Of a DNA stretch of 64,000 nt, positions 8,009-16,001 are shown piece by piece. The notes below the pieces were generated by a model, which saw nothing but the letters and a program-made list of their open reading frames with translations, searched no databases and had not been told where the DNA came from. Numbering within the stretch: the first letter of the stretch is position 1; the number at the start of each line of letters is the position of its first letter. Origin of the DNA: Sutcliffiella tianshenii (GTDB lineage Bacteria > Bacillota > Bacilli > Bacillales > Bacillaceae_I); NCBI RefSeq assembly GCF_016908565.1, contig NZ_JAFBED010000002.1, positions 248,001-312,000 of the forward strand, in the 5' to 3' direction. The translations under genes and the position numbers were made by a program.

Positions 8009-8509
8009 ATGAATGTTAGAAAAGCAATTCCAGAAGATGCAGAAAAACTTGCAGAGCTAATTAAAAAGGTAGAAGAATCCAACTTTATGCTCTTCGGTCC
8101 AGGCGAAAGGAAAGTGACAGGGGAGCAATTAAGAAAGAACCGGATTGGACCTTTGGAAAAAGATCAATCCTCAAACTTTCTTGTTGCTGTTGATGGGGAA
8201 GAACTGATTGGATACCTCATGGCAATTGGATCAACAACACAACGGACAGCACATTCTGTTTATCTCGTCATCGGGGTGTCGGAAACTGCACGCGGTAAAG
8301 GGGTAGGAACTGAATTGTTCCGCAAGATGGTGGAATGGGCGAAGAATAGAAACCTCCACAGACTAGAACTGACTGTCATGATACATAACGAAGCGGCAAT
8401 AAATTTATACAAAAAGATGGGATTCGAAATAGAGGGTGTGAAAAAGCACTCTTTGTTTGTTGATGGAACGTTTGTGGATGAATTATACATGGAAAACTTC
8501 TGTAGATGA
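8009..8509 (+). CDS. GNAT family N-acetyltransferase
   Basis: 166-residue GNAT protein. Acetyl-CoA loop VSETARGKGVGTELFRKMVE near residue 90 and motif B NEAAINLYKKMGFEIEG are intact, and the C-terminal VDGTFVDELYM is typical of RimI/SpeG-like small-molecule acetyltransferases. The substrate is unknown. Its start almost touches the preceding SnoaL-like gene, and its SD region (GGAGCGTTAGGG) lies in that gene's end. Confidence 0.88.
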   Translation: MNVRKAIPEDAEKLAELIKKVEESNFMLFGPGERKVTGEQLRKNRIGPLEKDQSSNFLVAVDGEELIGYLMAIGSTTQRTAHSVYLVIGVSETARGKGVGTELFRKMVEWAKNRNLHRLELTVMIHNEAAINLYKKMGFEIEGVKKHSLFVDGTFVDELYMENFCR

Positions 8510-8538
8510 AAAAGCAATAAATTTGAGGTGCATATTAG

Positions 8539-8985
8539 ATGGGTTGGTTTTTAAAGAGATTTGAAGAATTAACAAATATAGAGCTGTACAATATTTTGAA
8601 AGAAAGAACGGCGGTGTTTGTTGTGGAACAAACTTGCCCCTATCCTGAGGTTGATGGCAAAGATCCACACTCTTATCACCTTTATAAAGAGGAGAATGGG
8701 GAGATTATCGCATATTTACGAGTCCTCCCCCCAGGTGTTTCCTATAAGGAGGCTTCAATTGGCAGGGTCTTAGTGAAACAGGAATATAGAGGCCAGGGAA
8801 TTGCTGAAGAACTATTAAGAAGAGGGCTGGATTTTATCCATGACGAATTAAAAAGAGACACTGTGAAGATTCAGGCACAGGATTATCTAAGAAACTTCTA
8901 TGGCTCCTTTGGCTTCAAAGCAATTACCGAAACCTACTTAGAAGATAATATCCCACATGTAGATATGCTATTGCAAATACCTTAA
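8539..8985 (+). CDS. ElaA-type GNAT acetyltransferase
   Basis: 148-residue protein recognisable as the ElaA branch of GNATs from the N-terminal IELYNILKERTAVFVVEQ and CPYPEVDGKD, plus the acetyl-CoA loop LVKQEYRGQGIAEELLRR. ElaA proteins have no settled substrate. A GAGGTG site is present 10 bases before the ATG. It is the last gene in the rightward Nudix/GNAT cluster; a strong terminator follows. Confidence 0.9.
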   Translation: MGWFLKRFEELTNIELYNILKERTAVFVVEQTCPYPEVDGKDPHSYHLYKEENGEIIAYLRVLPPGVSYKEASIGRVLVKQEYRGQGIAEELLRRGLDFIHDELKRDTVKIQAQDYLRNFYGSFGFKAITETYLEDNIPHVDMLLQIP

Positions 8986-9018
8986 ATACGGGTGTATGTT
9001 GGCTTAAGTCATAAGTAA

Positions 9019-9056
9019 AAAAGGTTCAGAGCTAACGATACGCTCTGAACCTTTTG
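9019..9056. terminator. Bidirectional terminator between elaA-like and capA-like genes
   Basis: AAAAGGTTCAGAGC/GCTCTGAACCTTTT perfect 14-base stem with a 9-base loop. Confidence 0.92.
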
Positions 9057-9066
9057 GTTATATGCA

Positions 9067-10248
9067 TTAATTTGAAGTATCCCCATTAATCCACTGATAC
9101 ATATGCTCCATCATTTCATCATGCTTTGCCGCACCATTCGAAAATCCGAAGTTTGAAGCATCCTTCAGTGGTACAACGTGGTACTTGGTTGGATTGACCT
9201 GGGATACATAGGTCGGGATAAAGTCGTCAACCTTGATATCGATGTTTGTCTCAGCCCCGTCCACGAATTTCTCCACTCGCAGCTGAAGAATGCCGCCGAT
9301 ATCCTTATAGTCATCCTTTTGGCCGGATAGGAAGTTCCCTAGGGAGTACACTACAAACATTTTCTTGCCGTCCGGGCGGTCCAGGAATTTCATCGGCTGC
9401 AATACATGCGGGTGATGACCGATGACGATGTCAACATTCAATCCTGCCAGGAAATCGGCAAGGTCTTCCTGCTCACTGTTGGGAAGTAAAATATATTCGA
9501 CACCCCAGTGCATGGCTACCACCACTACATCGGAGTTTTCTTTTGCTTCCTTTACATCCCGTTCGATTTTCTCACGGTCGATCAGGTTGACAAAGTATTC
9601 CTTGCCTTCCGGTACAGGAATACCATTTGTCCCGTATGTATAGGAAAGGAAAGAGAAGGTGATCCCGTTTTCTGTAATGGTGCGAAGCGTAGCGCGGTCT
9701 TCCTCGCTTTTATATCCGCCCACATACTGCATGTCAATCGTTTCATAATGGTTGATGGCATTCATGATCGCCTTCTCACCACGATCCAGGGTGTGGTTGT
9801 TGGCAATGCTTACAATATCAACGCCAGCTTCCTGGAGTGCATCTGCCACTTCAAAAGGGCTGTTGAAGCTTGGATAATTGGATAAACCGATTTCTGTTCC
9901 GCCGATGATCGTTTCCTGGTTGGCGATGGAGATGTCGGTTTCCTGTAAATATTGCTTCACACGTTCAAGCATTGGATTGAAGTTATAGCTGTTTTCACCC
10001 GTTTGGGCAGCCTCGTAGACCGTGCTATGAATAAGAAGGTCTCCTACAGCAGATATGGTTGCTTCTGTCCGATAAGATTTTTCTGCTGTTTCCACTTGCT
10101 TGTTCTGGTGTGCTTTTACTTCCTTCGGTGCTTCATTCTCCGTTTTGGAGGAGGAGTTATTATACTGATTTAATAATAGTCCTGAGAATGCGCCTCCTAT
10201 TAGTAAGATTATTAGAATTGGTAAAACTATTTTCCATTTTGCTTTCAC
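9067..10248 (-). CDS. CapA family protein (metallophosphatase-like, membrane-anchored)
   Basis: 393-residue protein with an N-terminal signal anchor (residues 5-26), a charged linker, then a PGA_cap (CapA) domain. Family landmarks are SAVGDLLIHSTVY, ANQETIIGG, VSIANNHTLDRGE, VVVAMHWGVEYI and VIGHHPHVLQP, which carry the metal-binding His/Asn residues of the calcineurin-like fold. CapA/PgsA proteins take part in poly-gamma-glutamate export or anchoring, but no capB/capC genes are nearby, so this is one of the stand-alone paralogues of unknown role. Start is GTG with AAGGGG upstream. Confidence 0.9.
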   Translation of the reverse strand: MKAKWKIVLPILIILLIGGAFSGLLLNQYNNSSSKTENEAPKEVKAHQNKQVETAEKSYRTEATISAVGDLLIHSTVYEAAQTGENSYNFNPMLERVKQYLQETDISIANQETIIGGTEIGLSNYPSFNSPFEVADALQEAGVDIVSIANNHTLDRGEKAIMNAINHYETIDMQYVGGYKSEEDRATLRTITENGITFSFLSYTYGTNGIPVPEGKEYFVNLIDREKIERDVKEAKENSDVVVVAMHWGVEYILLPNSEQEDLADFLAGLNVDIVIGHHPHVLQPMKFLDRPDGKKMFVVYSLGNFLSGQKDDYKDIGGILQLRVEKFVDGAETNIDIKVDDFIPTYVSQVNPTKYHVVPLKDASNFGFSNGAAKHDEMMEHMYQWINGDTSN

Positions 10249-10416
10249 GATATTGACCCCTTTTTTCTATTCTATCTTCCACTATAATACATTTCCCCTA
10301 TTTTTGTTATCCTTTCTTGGCAAAAAACGTCGAAACTTTAGATGGGTTGCAGGAATTTTTATTTGTATCCCGAAATAAAATGGGGAGAGCATCAATTATT
10401 GAAAGGGGTATCAATT

Positions 10417-12198
10417 ATGCTAGCTTTTAAAAAGCCTGAAGTGGAACAGTTTTTTCGTGTATTCAATATACAGGATTTCACAGTAAGCCCTGATGAGACT
10501 CAGTTGGTCTATAGCACGAACCTTACAGGACACTACAATCTTTGGGGAATGGATCTGCCTAATAACTATCCATATCCGATGACATTCAAAAACCAAAGCT
10601 GTCATGCCTTGAAATACGAACCTAGCGGCGAATACATCTTGGCAAGCTTTGATCATGATGGAAATGAACTGACACAATTCTATGCATTGCCGACCCGTGG
10701 AGGGGATCTGGAGGATCTTCGTGTGGACGATGAATATCGTCATATGAATCCAAAGTTTTCAGAAGACGGTAAGAGGCTCTACTACACAGGCTCCAAAAAC
10801 AATAAAACCTATTTGAATGCTTATCGATATGATCTAGATACAAAAGAGGAGACACTCCTTGTTGAAGGATCTGGAGCATCCACCTATCTGGCAGATGTAT
10901 CAGCGGATGAAAAAAGCTTCCTGATATTGAAGCATTTTGCCAATACATATTCACTTGCTTATCTAGTAGAGGATGGAGAGACGATCCTGCTCACTCCTGA
11001 AACCGATAAACAACATACAGTTTCCAATGCCATTTTTACTGGTTCTTCTTCCATCTATCTCATAACGGATTATGATGAAGATAAGAGCTATCTGGCTCAT
11101 TATGATGTTAATACTAAAACCTTTTCAAAAGTGACGGAGGATCATTCCCTTGATCTGAACGCCATGTACTATGATAAAAAGGGAAATAGACTTTATTTGG
11201 CTTCCTCAAACGGTGTAGAGGACAGTTTCTTTTCGTTCTGCTTGGAATCCCAAAGACTGAAAAAGGAAGAAACTCCTGTTGATATTATTGACAAAGTCGT
11301 CGTCGGAAAGAGCGGTACTGTCTACCTTCTTGGTAAAACGGCAACAAAGCCTGCCAATATTTTTAGAAGAAATGATGAAACATGGGAACCCCTTACCAAT
11401 AACAGGGTCCCAGCCGTGTCTGATGAGGACCTTTCCGAGCCAGAGATTTTAACCTATCCTTCATTTGATGGCCTTGAAATTGAAGCATTATTCTTCCGTG
11501 CCAAGGAGGGAATCTCCAATGGACACGTGATTCTTTGGCCGCATGGTGGCCCTCAAAGCTCTGAAAGGAAATCTTTCCGGTCCTATTTCCAGTTTCTTGT
11601 GAATCGAGGATATAGCATATTTGCACCAAACTTCCGTGGGTCCTCAAACTATGGCCTAAGCTATATGAAAATGGTAGAGGGAGACTGGGGGCACGGCCCG
11701 AGACTCGACAATATCACCGGCCTAGAATGGCTGATAGACAACGGATATGCAGACCGGGATAAAATCTTCTTGATGGGTGGCAGCTACGGTGGCTATATGG
11801 CGCTATTGCTGCATGGAAGACATCCAGAATACTTTAAAGCAGTTATTGATATCTTTGGTGTAAGCAATCTGTTCTCCTTTATCGATTCCGTTCCAGACCA
11901 TTGGAAGCCGGCAATGAAGCAATGGGTCGGTGATCCGGTCGAGGATAAGGAAAGATTGACTGTGGATTCCCCGACAACCTACCTGGACACGATGACAAAA
12001 CCGATGCTGATCATCCAGGGAGCCAATGATCCACGTGTGGTAAAAAAGGAATCCGATCAGATTGTCGAAGCTTTGAAAGAGAAAGGACGCAGTGTGGAAT
12101 ATCTCGTCCTTGATGACGAAGGGCATGGATTCTCTAAAAAAGAGAATGAAATCAAGGTGTTCCAAGCTATACTGTCGTTTCTTGATTCTCATTTATAA
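10417..12198 (+). CDS. S9 family (prolyl oligopeptidase-type) peptidase
   Basis: 593-residue serine peptidase. The N-terminal ~330 residues form WD40-like beta-propeller repeats (KLVYSTNLTGHYNLW, PKFSEDGKRLYYTG). The C-terminal alpha/beta hydrolase domain has nucleophile motif GGSYGGYMA near residue 455, Asp in GANDPRV and His in DDEGHGF. No signal peptide is seen, so it acts in the cytosol on short peptides. The ATG at 10417 is preferred over 10342 because GAAAGGGG lies just upstream. A terminator follows and the gene appears monocistronic. Confidence 0.93.
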   Translation: MLAFKKPEVEQFFRVFNIQDFTVSPDETQLVYSTNLTGHYNLWGMDLPNNYPYPMTFKNQSCHALKYEPSGEYILASFDHDGNELTQFYALPTRGGDLEDLRVDDEYRHMNPKFSEDGKRLYYTGSKNNKTYLNAYRYDLDTKEETLLVEGSGASTYLADVSADEKSFLILKHFANTYSLAYLVEDGETILLTPETDKQHTVSNAIFTGSSSIYLITDYDEDKSYLAHYDVNTKTFSKVTEDHSLDLNAMYYDKKGNRLYLASSNGVEDSFFSFCLESQRLKKEETPVDIIDKVVVGKSGTVYLLGKTATKPANIFRRNDETWEPLTNNRVPAVSDEDLSEPEILTYPSFDGLEIEALFFRAKEGISNGHVILWPHGGPQSSERKSFRSYFQFLVNRGYSIFAPNFRGSSNYGLSYMKMVEGDWGHGPRLDNITGLEWLIDNGYADRDKIFLMGGSYGGYMALLLHGRHPEYFKAVIDIFGVSNLFSFIDSVPDHWKPAMKQWVGDPVEDKERLTVDSPTTYLDTMTKPMLIIQGANDPRVVKKESDQIVEALKEKGRSVEYLVLDDEGHGFSKKENEIKVFQAILSFLDSHL

Positions 12199-12212
12199 GA
12201 TAAAGAATATTT

Positions 12213-12246
12213 CCCAAGCTGGACTCAAGGTTCAGCTTGGTTTTTA
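12213..12246 (+). terminator. Terminator after S9 peptidase gene
   Basis: CCAAGCTG/CAGCTTGG stem followed by TTTTT. Confidence 0.88.
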
Positions 12247-12303
12247 TTGATTGCAAGGTTTCATTACTCTAATTAGAGAGATTTTAAATAGGAGGTTAAG
12301 CAA

Positions 12304-12897
12304 ATGACAAAATTCGGTTTTATACGTCACGGCAGTACTGCATGGAACAAGGAGAGAAGGGCACAAGGGAGTTCGGACATCCCTCTCGACCAGGACGGAA
12401 TCGATGATGCTAAAAAGCTTGCTGCACGCCTGTCTTCAGAGAATTGGGATTATATATATTCAAGCAACCTTTTAAGGGCCAAACAGACAGCTGAGATTGT
12501 GGCAGAAAAGCTGAACGTACCTGCCCTCATCCTTGATACGAGGTTAAGAGAGGTGAGCGGTGGATTGATAGAAGGAACGACAGAAGCGGAAAGATTGGAA
12601 AAATGGGGAGCGGATTGGCACTCTATGGATCTTGGTATTGAAAAGGTTGATTCTGTCCTTGAGCGTGGACTCGAATGCTTGAAAGACATTCAGCTGAAGC
12701 ATCCCGATTCCAACGTCCTGATTGTTAGCCATGGATCTTTCATCAGACATCTCTTAAAAGAATTGACTCCCGAAGTAGATTTAACAAGCCATCTTGAAAA
12801 CACGTCCATTACAACCTTATCAATTTCGAATGATATATGGAATTGTGAGGCATACAATTGTGTAAAGCACCTGGATCAGACTGTAATTAACGGATAA
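12304..12897 (+). CDS. Histidine phosphatase family protein (phosphoglycerate mutase-like)
   Basis: 197-residue protein of the histidine phosphatase superfamily. The catalytic motif FIRHGSTAWN is at residues 6-15, the proton donor Glu lies in RLREVSGGLIEG, and the second catalytic His is in VSHGSFIRHLL. Length and sequence fit broad-specificity phosphatases such as PhoE rather than glycolytic phosphoglycerate mutase. AGGAGG precedes the ATG. The gene is flanked by terminators, so it is transcribed alone. Confidence 0.9.
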   Translation: MTKFGFIRHGSTAWNKERRAQGSSDIPLDQDGIDDAKKLAARLSSENWDYIYSSNLLRAKQTAEIVAEKLNVPALILDTRLREVSGGLIEGTTEAERLEKWGADWHSMDLGIEKVDSVLERGLECLKDIQLKHPDSNVLIVSHGSFIRHLLKELTPEVDLTSHLENTSITTLSISNDIWNCEAYNCVKHLDQTVING

Positions 12898-12908
12898 AAG
12901 AAGGTAGC

Positions 12909-12937
12909 AAGGTGATGAAATTGCTCATCACCTTTTA
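12909..12937 (+). terminator. Terminator after phosphatase gene
   Basis: AAGGTGATGA/TCATCACCTT stem with loop AATTGC, then TTTATATTT. Confidence 0.85.
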
Positions 12938-13019
12938 TATTTCCAAAATATACTTTCATTATTGAAACCTAAGATCTATAATGAGAATATATGTTCGCAA
13001 CCCGTAAAGGAGGGCATAT

Positions 13020-13592
13020 ATGCTCAAAAATGAATCGGATATTATAAGAATAATAGAACAGGATTCCTGGATGATGGAGATACTGAAAACGGCACGTACC
13101 CTTGATTTACCGGATTGGTGGATTTGTGCAGGCTTTGTTCGTTCGAAAATCTGGGATACCCTTCATGGTTTCAATGAAAGAACGGAGCTTCCAGACATTG
13201 ATGTCATCTACTTCGATCCTCACCTGGATTCAGAAGAAGCAGAAAAGGAATTGGAAGCGAAACTTGCAAGGATCCATCCAACAATTCCATGGTCTGTAAA
13301 AAATCAAGTTCGAATGCATCGGGTCAATAATCTCGAACCATATTCATCCTCCATTGATGCCATGTCCAAGTTTCCGGAAACGGCAACGGCCCTTGGAGTG
13401 AAATTGGATGAATCTGATTCCGTCATCCTTGCCGCTCCATGTGGGGTAGAGGATGTTTTGCAGCTGAAGCTGAGGGCAACGGAGTATTTTACGAAAACGG
13501 AGGAGCGGAAAAAGATATTTGAAGATAGAATCCTAAAAAAGGGTTGGCAATCCATCTGGACAAACATCGAGGTGGAGCACATCTATAAGTGA
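13020..13592 (+). CDS. Nucleotidyltransferase family protein (COG3575/DUF925)
   Basis: 190-residue protein with LPDWWICAGFVRSKIWDTLH near residue 35 and LPDIDVIYFD near residue 60, where the acidic pair resembles the metal-binding DxD of the nucleotidyltransferase fold. The C-terminal YFTKTEERKKIFEDRILKKGW is family-typical. The biochemical role is unknown. AAAGGAGGG precedes the start. It is followed 14 bases later by a VOC protein and then a Nudix hydrolase, probably one operon. Confidence 0.85.
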   Translation: MLKNESDIIRIIEQDSWMMEILKTARTLDLPDWWICAGFVRSKIWDTLHGFNERTELPDIDVIYFDPHLDSEEAEKELEAKLARIHPTIPWSVKNQVRMHRVNNLEPYSSSIDAMSKFPETATALGVKLDESDSVILAAPCGVEDVLQLKLRATEYFTKTEERKKIFEDRILKKGWQSIWTNIEVEHIYK

Positions 13593-13606
13593 TAGGAGGG
13601 ATATGT

Positions 13607-14011
13607 ATGCAGGGCTTGATTCATCATGTGGAGATCTTTGTTTCTGATCTAAAGAGGTCGAAAGAATTTTGGGGCTGGCTTCTTGAAGAGTTGGGCTATG
13701 ATGTCTATCAAAAATGGGACAAAGGGCAAAGCTGGAAACTTGGGGAAACGTATCTCGTTTTTGTACAGGCAGAAGAAAGATTTCTGGATGTCCCTTATCA
13801 TCGAAGCAGAGTGGGCTTGAATCATCTTGCCTTTCATGCTGCTTCAAGAGCTAAAGTGGATGAGTTGACGCTTGCATTAACAGAGCGGAATGTGACAATC
13901 CTTTATCAGGATAAGCACCCTTTTGCTGGAGGCAAGGATTATTATGCCGTATTTTTTGAGGATCCGGATCGAATTAAGGTTGAATTGGTTGCACCGCAAA
14001 ATTGCTATTAA
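13607..14011 (+). CDS. VOC family protein (glyoxalase/bleomycin-resistance fold)
   Basis: 134-residue vicinal-oxygen-chelate protein with the paired beta-alpha-beta pattern: GLIHHVEIFVSDLKRSKEFW at the N-terminus, VGLNHLAFHAASRAKVDEL in the middle and DYYAVFFEDPDRIKVELV at the end. The metal-binding His/Glu positions (HHVEI, LNHLAF, IKVELV) are present. The substrate is unknown. ATG 13607 is chosen for the AGGAGGG site 5-6 bases upstream. Confidence 0.88.
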   Translation: MQGLIHHVEIFVSDLKRSKEFWGWLLEELGYDVYQKWDKGQSWKLGETYLVFVQAEERFLDVPYHRSRVGLNHLAFHAASRAKVDELTLALTERNVTILYQDKHPFAGGKDYYAVFFEDPDRIKVELVAPQNCY

Positions 14012-14028
14012 AAAAGAAGGGATAACCT

Positions 14029-14505
14029 ATGACAGACAATATTAAAGTGGACATCTACACGATGTGTCTTGTTCAAGATGGGGAAAAGGTTTTGCTACTG
14101 AACAGACCCAGTAAAAAAGGGTTTCCTGGTTTTATCGCACCAGGAGGCAAATTGGATTTTCCGGAGAGCCTGACAGAAGGGGCGGCACGGGAAGTATATG
14201 AGGAAACGGGCCTTCATGTCAGTGAATTGATCTACAAAGGACTTGATGAATTTGTGGATGTGAAAAAGAACTACAGGTATATGGTGTTCAACTACCTAAC
14301 CAGTACCTTTGAAGGGAGCCTTTTACAGGATCCCCCTGAAGGAACACTTCATTGGATCCCCATTCATGAAGCAATGGAGCTTCCGATGCAATCTTGGTTC
14401 AAAAGGAGATTTCCTCTATTTTTCCAGGAGGGAACTTTTGAAATCTACTCTGTGTGGGATGAGGAAGAAAAAGTGACCTTAAAGGAAACTATAAAAAAAC
14501 TATAA
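14029..14505 (+). CDS. Nudix hydrolase, MutT-like
   Basis: 158-residue Nudix protein. The box reads GGKLDFPESLTEGAAREVYE then ETGL, complete. The start KVDIYTMCLVQDGEKVLLLNRP and KKGFPGFIAPGGK fit the MutT/8-oxo-dGTPase-like class. It is the third Nudix hydrolase in 8 kb, and the fourth in the window lies at 46102. AAGAAGGG precedes the ATG. It ends in a terminator shared with plsY. Confidence 0.88.
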   Translation: MTDNIKVDIYTMCLVQDGEKVLLLNRPSKKGFPGFIAPGGKLDFPESLTEGAAREVYEETGLHVSELIYKGLDEFVDVKKNYRYMVFNYLTSTFEGSLLQDPPEGTLHWIPIHEAMELPMQSWFKRRFPLFFQEGTFEIYSVWDEEEKVTLKETIKKL

Positions 14506-14536
14506 AAAAAGCCCAGATATTCTCTGAGCTTTTTGA
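14503..14536. terminator. Bidirectional terminator between Nudix gene and plsY
   Basis: AAAAAGCCCAGA/TCTGAGCTTTTT imperfect stem with A and T runs on either side. Confidence 0.75.
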
Positions 14537-14547
14537 CTCTAATCCTA

Positions 14548-15156
14548 TCAGTTTGTCGGGTTTTTCTTTTTCAGGCTCAGCCAAGTGATCTTTGGCTCCG
14601 TTTTATTGATTATCCTGCTGATATTTGTCCGGTGTTTGAATATGACAAAGGCCGCTAGGAGAGATACAGCAATAATCAATGGAATGTCGCCGAAAATGAT
14701 GCTGTAAGCCGTTGTGACGATTGCTGTGAGTATGGATGATAACGATACATACTTGGTAAGAAACAAGAATAAAAAGAAACAAAACAGCATGATGCCAAAC
14801 ATGATTGGACTGACAAATAGTAATACCCCGCCAGATGTTGCAACAGCTTTGCCTCCACGGAACTTTGCGAACACAGGATAGACATGGCCGACTACGGCAC
14901 AAAGTCCTGCTATGAGTGGATGGATTTCGGCAGCAAAAAGGAATGGCAGTGATGCAGCAAGTGTGCCTTTCAGAATGTCACAGATGGTAACGATCATACC
15001 AGCCTTTACTCCTAAAGTACGGAATGTATTGGTTCCACCCAGATTCCCGCTGCCATGCTCTCTTATATCGATCCCATAGCCTATTTTACCGACAACAAGG
15101 GCAAAAGGGATGGAGCCTAATAGATAAGCAAGTATAAGGATAATAATTTCAATCAT
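14548..15156 (-). CDS. plsY: Glycerol-3-phosphate acyltransferase PlsY (YneS)
   Basis: 202-residue integral membrane enzyme that transfers acyl groups from acyl-phosphate to glycerol-3-phosphate, the first step of phospholipid synthesis. Five membrane segments are visible. The PlsY motifs are [15 protein letters not shown] (motif 1 serine), [16 protein letters not shown] and [13 protein letters not shown] (motif 2), with the C-terminal [16 protein letters not shown] (motif 3). AAAGGAG lies upstream of the ATG. It is transcribed leftward, divergent from yneT, as in B. subtilis. Confidence 0.96.
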   Translation of the reverse strand: MIEIIILILAYLLGSIPFALVVGKIGYGIDIREHGSGNLGGTNTFRTLGVKAGMIVTICDILKGTLAASLPFLFAAEIHPLIAGLCAVVGHVYPVFAKFRGGKAVATSGGVLLFVSPIMFGIMLFCFFLFLFLTKYVSLSSILTAIVTTAYSIIFGDIPLIIAVSLLAAFVIFKHRTNISRIINKTEPKITWLSLKKKNPTN

Positions 15157-15338
15157 TCTATTAACTCCTTTATGTAGTATTCCTCTCTTTAATATATGCC
15201 AAATTTCAATAGAAGCAAAGGGTTTCTTGCAAGTTATGCAGAATAAAGTAGAGGTGGGAGAGGCTGTAACCGGGTGTTAAAACAAAGAATTTAGGGGTAT
15301 ACCAAACACATGTACCAATATGAAAGGGGTTAAAAATA

Positions 15339-15752
15339 ATGAGTCTAGCTTATCCAAGTCGCGAGGAAATCGGCAAAATCTTAAAGAAAAGCAAACGAAT
15401 TGCCGTAGTTGGCCTGTCGGATAATCCGCAAAGAACATCCTATATGGTTTCCAAAGCTATGCAGGATGCAGGTTATGAGATCATTCCTGTTAATCCGATA
15501 GTAGAGGAAGTATTAGGGGTGAAAGCCGTCTCTTCACTGAAGGAGATTGAGGGCCATGTGGATATCGTGAATGTTTTCCGCCGCAGTGAACATCTCTATG
15601 ACGTTGCGAAGGAGTTTCTGGAAATCGATGCAGATATCTATTGGGCGCAGCTGGGGCTCGAAGACGAAAAGGCATACAATCTGTTAAAGGACAAGGGTTA
15701 TACCGTGATCATGGATCGTTGTATCAAAGTGGAGCATGCTTTAACAAAATAG
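15339..15752 (+). CDS. yneT: CoA-binding protein YneT
   Basis: 137-residue CoA-binding Rossmann protein. The nucleotide loop IAVVGLSDNPQRTSYMVSK near residue 22 and DIVNVFRRSEHLYDVAKEF match the family, and the C-terminal VIMDRCIKVEH is conserved. The cellular role is unknown. AAAGGGG precedes the ATG. It lies between plsY (divergent) and parE, the same order as in B. subtilis. Confidence 0.92.
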   Translation: MSLAYPSREEIGKILKKSKRIAVVGLSDNPQRTSYMVSKAMQDAGYEIIPVNPIVEEVLGVKAVSSLKEIEGHVDIVNVFRRSEHLYDVAKEFLEIDADIYWAQLGLEDEKAYNLLKDKGYTVIMDRCIKVEHALTK

Positions 15753-15760
15753 TGCTTTTC

Positions 15761-15797
15761 ATCCTTGTTTTCTTCCATGAAGCAAGGATTTTTATTC
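15761..15797 (+). terminator. Terminator after yneT
   Basis: ATCCTTG/CAAGGAT stem with a 16-base loop, followed by TTTTATTC. Confidence 0.65.
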
Positions 15798-15811
15798 TTT
15801 TTATGACAATA

Positions 15812-15833
15812 TTCGCCAAAGGTTATTGGCGAA
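15812..15833. promoter_or_regulatory. Perfect inverted repeat upstream of parE
   Basis: TTCGCCAA (15812-15819) and TTGGCGAA (15826-15833) are 8-base perfect arms around six bases. It is not followed by a T run, so it is more like an operator than a terminator. The factor is unknown. Confidence 0.4.
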
Positions 15834-15893
15834 AGTCGAAGAACTCTATACAATAGAACATAGACAACATTAAAATGTATGTTAATATATAAA

Positions 15894-15907
15894 CGAATAT
15901 TTGTTTG
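15894..15907. promoter_or_regulatory. Putative LexA (SOS) box upstream of parE
   Basis: CGAATATTTGTTTG differs from the Bacillus LexA consensus CGAACNNNNGTTYG at one conserved base. parEC is a reported member of the B. subtilis LexA regulon, which supports the call. Confidence 0.5.
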
Positions 15908-16001
15908 TTGGGAAACGGCAAATTGGATAAATATTAATATATACGCAACATCTATACATATAGAGATAGTGGCAGTAGCAGTTGAAAGGGGTATGTTTTT
16001 G

